From positions 6,643,374 through 6,707,373 of the forward strand of contig NC_084762.1 in NCBI RefSeq assembly GCF_028858725.1: 64,000 bases of DNA, in the 5' to 3' direction. Shown one piece after another: positions 53,183 to 60,945 of the stretch (its first letter is position 1; each line of letters starts with the position of its first letter). The translations under genes were made by a program, and so were the position numbers. The notes under the pieces are model-generated. The model saw nothing but the letters and a program-made list of their open reading frames with translations, did no database searches and was not told the DNA's origin. This DNA comes from Colius striatus (taxonomy: Eukaryota; Chordata; Aves; Coliiformes; Coliidae).

Positions 53183-56100
53183 AGTACGTGTACAGCTTGG
53201 TTCTTCTGAAGCATTTATGACTGTGTACACAGCAGCCAAAACGGAACTTCAGATGTCATTGCACAGATTCCCATCTTGTCCTTGAGCCTGTGTAAAAAGA
53301 AAGTGCTGATACATGCTTCCATGCTTGCAAAAATGCTCCTGGGTCCTACTGGCAGACATTGCTCTGTTTCCACCACTGCTGTTATAAAAGCCCTTTGGAG
53401 CAAAGACAACTCTTTTATTTCTGTGTGGTGCTTAGCATCGTCATGTCCCGGTCTGGGACTAGGACCCTGAGATGCAATGGGAACAGCAATAATGTCAGAA
53501 TGAAGGCACTTGGAAAATTGTGCTCAGCTGGCTTTCCCTTGCAGGAATTTGGCTTTGCTATTAATGAGGTCATGTGAAAAGAGCAGTTAGTTAGTTATTC
53601 GTTATTTTTGCATATGTACAAAAGGCTTCTGGAAGTTGCACCCTCAGCACCTTTTACACCACTGCAAATCATCTTTATAAAAATAACACTAAACCAAAGT
53701 GCAGAGCAGCCACTCAAGTAAAAAATACACTTGGCAAATGCAAAGCTGGAGCCACTTTGTTTTTTTACACCAGTGAGATTCTGTCCCCTGTCACAATCCC
53801 AGAGAATGATGAACCCATAGAATGATGAACCCATAGAGTCAGCACACGGGAGCTTTTTCAGCCTGTGAGAGCTGTGAGTTCCAGAGCCTGAAGGACAGAT
53901 GTAAGCTCTGTGCAACAACTTGGGACTTCAGGTGTCTTTCTTGGTACAGCAAAAGAGGTGGTGTTAGTGCATGTGAGATTCCCTATATTGCCCTTCTGTG
54001 TTTTTATCAATCAGTAAATTGTATCTGTTCTTCCAGCTATTTGTGTGTCCAACATCATAGCAAAAGAAAAGGAGCAGACTTACACTAGATATGAAGCATT
54101 TGGATCATTTTCCCATCAACAGGCCTGTATAAAAGTAAAGATACAGCAAAAATGATTGGAGTTGTTACTAGGTTAGGGTCTTTCCCAGCTGAGAAGTGAT
54201 GGCTATCTGCTCCTGCTGCATTTCAAAGTGTTTCTTTGGATTACAGTTAAATGAAACAGCTACACACTTTCCAGAGCTATTTCTACTGAAATGTTTAAAA
54301 TAATCTTCTGGGTGATGTTCTTTGGCAACACAACACTGTACTCTGTGAAGATGTCCTGGCTTAGTCATTCAGGCTGATTAGGCACTGCAAACTGAGTGAT
54401 CTTTCCTAGGAATTATATTTACCCCTTTGTTTCAGTATAAAGTACTGTCTTACCCCTTTGCTTTTTCTTTTAATGTGTCCACGTTTGTCTCACTGTTGTG
54501 ATTCCATCAGATGTCATAAGCTACGTAAGGATGTGTTCAGCCTGGATTTTGGAGGAGGTGCTCAGAAGGACAATCTGGGCAGAGCTGTTGCTGATGCTGG
54601 AGACCCTGCTGGAGACCCTACTGCATCCCTTCCCATCAGGACCATCAGCTGTAAGTACCACCAGCAGGTATGGGATGGGAGGTAGAGACAAGGGAAGCTG
54701 GAACCACTTCATAGGATCAAGAGTCCCACATCTGGAACCTGCTCTGGCACCAAATCAGTGCTCAGAACAGGCTTTAGATCCCATTTCAACAGTAAGATGG
54801 GCAAGCCCAAGATTTCAGGAACTGACTTCAGCTTTTCATAGTAACCTTAACAGAAGTGAGATAACTGAAGCATATAAAGGATTTCTACTTGCCCTACTGA
54901 ACTGTAGGGACTTGCTTACAAGTATATATCCAAAATTGAGTCACTGACTATAATTTAGGGGCTTGACATCTGTACCATGGGAATTAAAATTTCCCACAGG
55001 GGTGCCAGAAAGAGCATTAATTAGTGTTTCACAGGCAGAGGACATCTCTGCATAGTACTTGCAATGGAAAGATGTAAAAGGAAAGTCTTCAGTGTGTTTC
55101 AACTAATACAAAACTCTTCCAAAAGCCTGAGTAACAAGGGACCTAACCATCCCAACACTCTCCTGTCTCAGTACTCCCTCACTCTCACCAATAGCACCAA
55201 AATTGCAGATGTCTCCCCCATGTTTCCCCATGAGATGTGCCAGGAAGGAAAGAAGTTGCTGGTCTTCACTTTCCCTTAGGAAGCTCCCTTAGGAGCTCAT
55301 CAGAATCTCCACCACATCTGCAGCTCTGTGCTTTCCTGCTCATCTAAACATCTCAAAACTCTCACTCTCACCAGAGCCTAACTCAAACCTGATAGCATCT
55401 TGAGACCACCTTTAATTAGTCTAATTAAACTAATCCTGGGGATTAAAATAACGTGACTGTAAAAATATTAGAGTGAATTGTGCAAAATCTGGATGAACTG
55501 AAACTTCCTAAAGCTGAACAACTGTATGAGTGCTGAGGACACAGACTTCAGGGTGACTAAGCACTGGGAGTCGTCTGGGGCTAAACAACATAAGCCAGAA
55601 GAAGGGGAAGTAAATCATCCTGCCTGAAATGAGAAGACTGGTGGTGCTGCTGCCAACATGTGAGTGCAGGGAAGGGGATTAGAAATCTGCATCAAACTGG
55701 GAAGTCAGAGATAAGCCACAGAAAGACTTCCCAGATAAGAAGAGAAACCAGATGGAGATGGAGAAAGGAAAAGGAAGATCCCAGGCTCAAATATTACTAT
55801 TGGAACAAGCCCTCACAAGAGAGAAGGGGAACTTGGATTGTAAGGGGGTAATAACCATGGGATTTATCGGTTTGGGACAGCTCTGCTAAGAGAGGTTCCA
55901 GCTTGAGCTGGAGTCAGACTCTTCTTTAGGGTGAGGGGAGCAAAGATTGCATCCAGCCACACCTACACTCCTCTGGGGAGCAGTTTGGAAAGCAAGGGGG
56001 TCCAGGCTGAGCCCCACGAGTTGCAAGGAGAGCCCCTGTGAGAAGCTCCTGTGACACTCCCGTCCTGTGGAGCTCAGCACCCACACCTGGCAGCTCCCCG

Positions 56101-56516
56101 CTGGACAGCTCTGCTTTGCCACCAGCCTTCTGCAGCCTTTGCACATTTCAGGAACTCGGCCACTTCAGCTTCTCTTCCTGTATACTTAGGGGAATCAGAT
56201 TCTAGAATCCTTTCTGGAACTAGGGCTGCTGTATTGACTGGCAAAGCAACTCTTTTTGGAGCCTCAGCAGCTTTTCTGTTCCCCCGATTCCATTGCTTTG
56301 CCTAGATCAGTGGGCTTTGCAGTGCATCAGTATTTCTTTTGAGGCTTATTAACTGCCTCGAGGAACTTCAGAGTCTCTTCTCTATTTTATAGGACTCCCC
56401 TGTGATGATAACAGCCCCCTTTCTTTCCAAATCACACCCTGAGCATGTATGACTCCAGAAGCACACTTTGTGGCAGTATAAATACTGGCTCTGTTTCCTT
56501 CTGACAATCCCAAGGC
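53183..56516. other. Intergenic, nothing recognised
   Basis: It holds a small direct repeat (16-base unit 'agaatgatgaacccat', twice at about 53803-53836) and a 149-codon plus-strand frame at 54498-54947 without any recognisable motif. A slightly GC-richer patch near 55930-56160 could belong to the 3' part of the neighbouring retroviral relic, but I see no env, integrase or LTR signature in it. Confidence 0.4.
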
Positions 56517-56723
56517 TCATCTTTCCGAGCAGACATGTTCACTGGCAGCAGTTCTGCCCCTAGCTTTTCTTCCAGGGTGACAACAACATATCCAGCCTTT
56601 CACTCCCCACCTCTTTATCATGAAACTGCTTCCATCTGTAAACAGTTCCCAACCAGGATCTTGTAAAGCAGCATGACTGGAGCATAGTTTGCAAACAGTC
56701 CTGTACCAACGCTCCCTTTTCAT
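56517..56723 (-). pseudogene. ERV RNase H fragment
   Basis: Minus-strand frame with the RNase H N-terminal strand motif L-F-T-D-G-S-S, in which the Asp is the first catalytic residue. The rest of the domain, with the other catalytic acids, is not recognisable in this frame. Inactive. Confidence 0.75.
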
Positions 56724-56794
56724 GAACCTGGATTCAGGGACACTTTCATCACTATATCTTCTGCTTGGTACTGTACCATCCTCCTCAGGGCTAG

Positions 56795-57037
56795 CTAATG
56801 ATGTTCCTTCTGTTCCAGTCCCACTGCAACTGCATGTGGTACATCAACAGTGATTTTCTGTCTCAATTTCCCTGCATCTTGTACTAACAGCACTGTAGCT
56901 GCTACTGCTCTCAAACATCCTGGCCATCCTGAACTTAATTTATCTAATTGCTTAGAAAAGTAAGCCACTGGTGTTTTCCCAGTCTCTCCAAGTCTGTACA
57001 AGCACTCCCAAGGCTTGTTGTCCCCTTTCATGCACAT
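56795..57037 (-). pseudogene. ERV RT connection/RNase H linker fragment
   Basis: Minus-strand frame with the gammaretroviral connection-domain wording [10 protein letters not shown] followed by a conserved G-W-P-x-C-L-R-A-V-A-A-T block. This is among the most diagnostic stretches of gammaretroviral pol. It links the RT and RNase H remnants on either side. Confidence 0.85.
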
Positions 57038-57364
57038 GTAGTTCGAAAGGCTTTGTCAGATTCGGGAGCCCTAAGGCTGGAGCACATCATGAGAGCGATT
57101 TTTATCAAATCCTTCCTTCATTTTTGAGTCCACTCCAGTAATTCTCCCGGCCCTTTGACAGCTTCAGAGGTTTAGCCTTTAATCCCAAATCAGGGATCCA
57201 AAGGCGACACCATCCGGCCATTCACAGAAATGCTCAGAGTTATCTTTTTGATTTGGGGGGTGCAATGGGATGAATTCCTAATCTTTCAGTTCCTCCCCTT
57301 TCTCCCTGGGATATTTCAGATCCCAGACAGGTGACGTTTTCGGGCATATTTTGTACCTTCTTTT

Positions 57365-57565
57365 GTGACACTATATCCTACTAACCTCAAAAAAGTTCAA
57401 CAGACAGTTGCTTCTTCACATTCTCCAGCTGTGCTGGCTCCCAAGAAGATACCATCTCCATACTGTAATAAGGTAACACTGGGGGTCTTACCTTGCCATT
57501 GCTCTAGTTCTTTTGCAGATGCATTACTTGATCATGGGGCTGTTCTTGAATCCCTGAGGAAGTAG
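57365..57565 (-). pseudogene. ERV RT active-site region, mutated
   Basis: On the minus strand the region around the RT catalytic loop is recognisable (L-L-Q-Y before the loop). The expected Y-x-D-D reads Y-G-D-G at 57451-57462, so the second catalytic Asp is lost. Together with the frame breaks nearby this shows a dead RT. Confidence 0.75.
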
Positions 57566-57939
57566 GTCCAGCATCACTGCGTCTTGCCTCCTGTCGTGGG
57601 GCTTTCCCATTTAGTGGCAAACAGCTTCTGACTTTCTTCCTCCAACAGGATGCAAAAGAAAGCATCCTTCAAATCCAATACTGTAAACTAGATGTTAGAC
57701 ACAACTATTGTAGTTAGCAAGGTGTAAGGGCTGGGCACCATGGTGTACATCAATCACTATTGGGCTGATAGTTCTCAGCTCTTGTACCAAAAGCATTCTT
57801 TTATTGGAGTATTATACTCTGATTGGCATTCTCCTAACAGCCTCTACTTAAGAAGATTGTTTCTTATAGGCTCCAATCCAATATGGGCTTCCAGTTTCAT
57901 AGGATATTGGTTTTGTCTCACAAGTTTGGCTCCTGGTTT

Positions 57940-58188
57940 TCATTCTGCTTTAACTGGTTCGACTGACTTGACTTTTTCAGGTTTCTCAGTGGCCCAGACA
58001 ACAGGAATTGCAGCATCCACAACCTCAGAGAGGGCATCAGCTGCTGCTTCTCTTTTCTCATCATCTTTCCCCCCTGATAATTCCTGCAACACATACATCT
58101 GTGGAGTGTGCATGTGAACTTTATCCTGATCAGAGATCATTTGTGCTCCCAATTTATTTAGCAAATCCCTCCCCATCAGAGGCAGCAT
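57940..58188 (-). pseudogene. ERV protease C-terminus / RT N-terminus fragment
   Basis: Minus-strand frame starting with P-L-M-G-R-D-L-L, the conserved end of the retroviral protease (usually P-L-L-G-R-D-L-L). It continues into the RT N-terminal linker with V-W-A-T-E-K-P. The protease active-site Asp region further upstream was not identified. Confidence 0.82.
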
Positions 58189-58499
58189 TCTGGAATATAC
58201 AAAAGCTCAGGTGAGAATGTTTTCTTTTCAATTTTACACTTGACTGGCTGGAAAAGGGTCTAACCTCTCACATTGATCTTCTCCCAAGTGAACCTTAGTT
58301 CCTGAACTTCCTCTGAATGCTTAACCTCTTCCATGGTCCCATCCTTTTAGGACACCTGTGCCCTGAGAGGAGGTTTGGGCTGGTGCAAAAGCTGTCACCA
58401 GAATCACCACTAAGTTCTCTTTTTCTCTCCTTTCTATCTCCTCTCCATGGTTACATACTTTGCATGCAAGTTCTGTTAACTGAGATGTTGTCATCCACT

Positions 58500-58590
58500 T
58501 TTTGCAGCTCCTTTCTTACACCAGGTGCTGACTGTCCCACAAATGGAGTAGTAAAAGTCATCCTGTCAGCCTCATCCTCAGGATCCAAAT
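58500..58590 (-). pseudogene. ERV gag capsid C-terminal fragment
   Basis: The minus strand shows the wording of the gammaretroviral capsid C-terminal helices (a short F-V-G-Q-S-A-P core followed by R-K-x-L-Q-K). The frame ends in stops shortly after, so nucleocapsid is not recognisable as an open frame. Confidence 0.7.
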
Positions 58591-58921
58591 CTCTGTCCAC
58601 CTTTGGGCTACTTCACGTGGTCATTGGTAAAAAGCAGAGGGATTCCCCGTCTTACCTTGTGTCACCTGATACAATTTCACACCATCTTTAGGTCTGGGTA
58701 CTTCATTTTTACCCATTACTTACATTTTTTACCCATTTTTAACGCTGATACTGTTTAATCATTAATCTACCTGCTCCCAAATTTGGGTCTCAATTTGGAT
58801 CCTGAGTTGGCAGAAATTGTTGGGGAGCTTCTCTATTTTGCCTCCCACTTTCCTCCTTTTGCCTTTCCTATCACCACCCTTTTTTCCTCTGGTGTGAACA
58901 AACTAATAGCACTTGAATGTC

Positions 58922-59116
58922 TCACCAATCTGCACTATTATTTCTGATGATCATTCTAAAGGATTGACACACTTCTGGATTGTCCCCGTATGACCCTGCA
59001 GACTCTTTCCAATTCATTACATCAGATGTTGAAAATGGTACTTCAGCTTGAATGACTGCATTTTGCTGTGCCTCAGTCCTTCCTGCTGTCAGGCCAAAAG
59101 TCTCATTACCTTTCAC
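58922..59116 (-). pseudogene. ERV gag capsid N-terminal fragment
   Basis: A 64-codon minus-strand frame contains the capsid N-terminal motif V-P-F-S-T-S-D followed by N-W-K, typical of gammaretroviral gag, and runs toward the W-x-D turn of the next helix. This gives the orientation and 5' side of the relic. Confidence 0.8.
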
Positions 59117-59311
59117 TCCATTATCAACACTTTCTAACTGTACATCCTTCTAACTTAAAACTTTCCACATGCGGAACACCACCACTGTTAAAGTTCTTGT
59201 CCTCTGTCATCATTAATCCATTCAAGTCAGAAACCATCCATTAACACTGTTTCCTTCTTTTAGGATCATTTCTCAATGTAAAGAACAAAGCCACACATGG
59301 GATTTCATTTA

Positions 59312-59443
59312 CAGGATCACAGAGTCTCAAGGGCTGGAAGGGTCCTCGAAAGCTCATCCAGTGGAACCCCCCCACCAGAGCAGGGCCACCTAGAGTAGGA
59401 CACACAGGAACTCATCCAGGTGGGTCTGGGATGTCCCCAGCGA
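59312..59443 (-). repeat. CR1 LINE, short antisense copy
   Basis: Inverted CR1 3' end ('gatcacagagtctcaagg', 'gctggaagggtcctc', 'catccagtggaacccc', 'ccacctagagtagg', 'aggtgggtctggg'). It lies just beyond the gag end of the retroviral relic, where a 5' leader or LTR would be expected, so it may have split that region. Confidence 0.88.
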
Positions 59444-59551
59444 GACAGTTCTCATTTATTTTCCCAGAAAAGCACATTCTAAACCACAATTTCATACACT
59501 CATCAGTGTCAAACATCCACAAAACCCTCTAAATTCCCAAATGAGTGAAAT

Positions 59552-60060
59552 CTCTGAGCCCCTGCTTTGGTCCTGATTCCGATGCAATCCTAAGGGAAGG
59601 TGAAAGTCAGCCACTTCTCTCCTTCTTGGAAGACCTCATTTGAGAGCAACTGTAAGACATTTTTGATTCTGGAGAGGAGGTGTTGTGAGAGTCAGATTGA
59701 TGAGATGGAAAGTCAGCATGGTCAGGTAAGGAACAAAGCTCTGAGCCCCAGGTTTGGTGGAGGTTCTGCTGAGCTCCTGGGGGCAGATGAAGGCCAGCAG
59801 CTTCTTTCCTTCCAGGAACTTCTTACATGGGACCAGCAGTGAGATGTTTTCTATTTGAGTTCAGACCACTCAGTAGGTGGGACAGCACCAAGCCCAGCAT
59901 TGGGTAGAGATGCACTCCAAAAGTGAGATTAAGCCTTGCACTTCTTTCCCATCTTGACACCTCTCATCCAGGAATAGGTGTGAGACATTTCTAGTCTGGG
60001 AGATTGGCTCTGATGAGGGTGAGATTGAGATGGGAGAGGAATGAGAGGCTCAGCCAGGGT
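59552..60060 (+). repeat. Degenerate three-unit tandem repeat (about 150-190 bp)
   Basis: Three successive copies share the same order of words. First, 'ctctgagcccc' (59552, 59739) or 'caagcccag' (59888). Then 'cacttctctccttcttgg', 'cagcttctttccttccagg' or 'cacttctttcccatcttg'. Then 'gtaagacatttttgattctgg', split here as the match near 59650, 'gtgagatgttttctatttg' near 59836 and 'gtgagacatttctagtctgg' near 59980. Units one and three end in a matching 'cagattgatgagatgg' / 'gtgagattgagatggg'. Unit spacing is about 187 and then 147 bases. Confidence 0.7.
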
Positions 60061-60747
60061 GGTGTCCTTGCCTGGCTTGGTCTCCTTGTGTGGTTAGGAA
60101 AAATCATGGTCATTTGCAAATGCTTATACCAAGAAGCACTCAGTAAGAGCACACACCTGCAGTTTTGTCTTCACATAACAAGTTAAATAAAAAGACATGA
60201 AGATAATAATCAAGGGCTGCACTTCTGTAAATAGAGAAGCAACTTGTTGTATTAGTTATATCTGCTTGTCATGTCATACCCAACTTTTAAAAGCAGCCAT
60301 TCAAGGCTGAGGTGTAAAACATTGGTGTCACCATCGTACTCAGTCTGCATCAGTTGGATGTAATGCAGCATTGGGCCTCCTTGGCACACAGAAGGAAGAC
60401 ATTCCAGAACCCTGGCTCATTTGGGAAGCCACTTAACACACTTCCAACACCGATAACAAACGCTGTGTGGGCTCAGAAAGAATGCACACGTTAACTTCAC
60501 TGATTGGAGCATTTTTAACTTATATTCCCCTTAACATATTTTATCCCATTTTTTCCACACTAAAGCTTTCCACTTGTATAAAACCTTCTCAGTTTTTACT
60601 GACTGCATTGTGTGCTTCCAGATAAACAGTGTACTTCAGCTCTTTTAGTGATTATATGTCCCCCTTATCCTGGGGCTCTGTTCACACGTCTCTTTAACAG
60701 GCAAAATCAAAGCCCCCAAAAAATCAGTACAAAACCAAATTAGATGT
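60061..60747 (-). other. ATPSCKMT: Probable ATPSCKMT 3' UTR and flank
   Basis: Sequence downstream of the ATPSCKMT stop on the minus strand. No AATAAA was seen on this strand within this span. A weaker AGTAAA variant lies at about 60595-60600, and the nearest canonical hexamer in the minus direction is at about 59455-59460, at the edge of a CR1 copy. The 3' end is therefore unresolved. No other gene is seen. Confidence 0.4.
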
Positions 60748-60945
60748 TTAGGATTCTGTCTCTGGTTTAATTTCTAAGCTTTTTGTTTCACATCTTCTAG
60801 AATGTTTCAAATCATAGGCCCACACAGTATCTGTTCCCTCTCCAGTAGTACGATCTGGGATCCAGCAAGGGAAAGGAAAACGACAGGCAATGATTCTGGC
60901 ATTACATTCAAGTTCTTCTTCCAGCTTCTTCTCCAACTGTGGCAT
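60748..60945 (-). CDS. ATPSCKMT: ATPSCKMT last coding exon
   Basis: The acceptor 'gttgctcaacag' precedes ATGCCACAG. The exon encodes an acidic helix ([10 protein letters not shown]), then the conserved ACRFPFP and [12 protein letters not shown], and ends with a lysine/glutamate-rich tail and a stop at 60748. The tail after WAYD is of lineage-specific sequence. Confidence 0.95.
   Translation of the reverse strand: MPQLEKKLEEELECNARIIACRFPFPCWIPDRTTGEGTDTVWAYDLKHSRRCETKSLEIKPETES

Larger units (their letters stand above)
56517..59116 (-). mobile_element. Decayed gammaretrovirus-like ERV (gag-pol relic)
   Basis: Reading the minus strand from right to left gives the retroviral order: capsid N-terminal part (58922-59116), capsid C-terminal part (58500-58590), protease end/RT start (57940-58188), RT active-site region (about 57365-57565), RT connection (56795-57037) and RNase H (56517-56723). 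The pieces lie in different frames and are separated by stops, so nothing can be expressed as a polyprotein. The capsid and pol wording is of the gamma/epsilon-like class rather than avian alpharetrovirus or ERV-L. No LTR, primer-binding site, integrase or envelope could be identified, so the ends are unknown. The relic lies 3' of ATPSCKMT in the same orientation. Confidence 0.85.

Noticed and set aside
53803-53836. 16-bp direct repeat 'agaatgatgaacccat'
   Set aside because: A two-copy slippage event with no sign of function. Noted within the intergenic entry only.
54498-54947. 149-codon plus-strand frame
   Set aside because: Longest frame after RNF182 and the CpG island, but no recognisable motif or splice context, and codon choice looks random. 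An unknown gene cannot be fully excluded.
55886-56146. GC-richer patch with an 86-codon minus-strand frame as possible ERV env or LTR
   Set aside because: No envelope motif, LTR termini, polypurine tract or inverted TG...CA ends could be identified.
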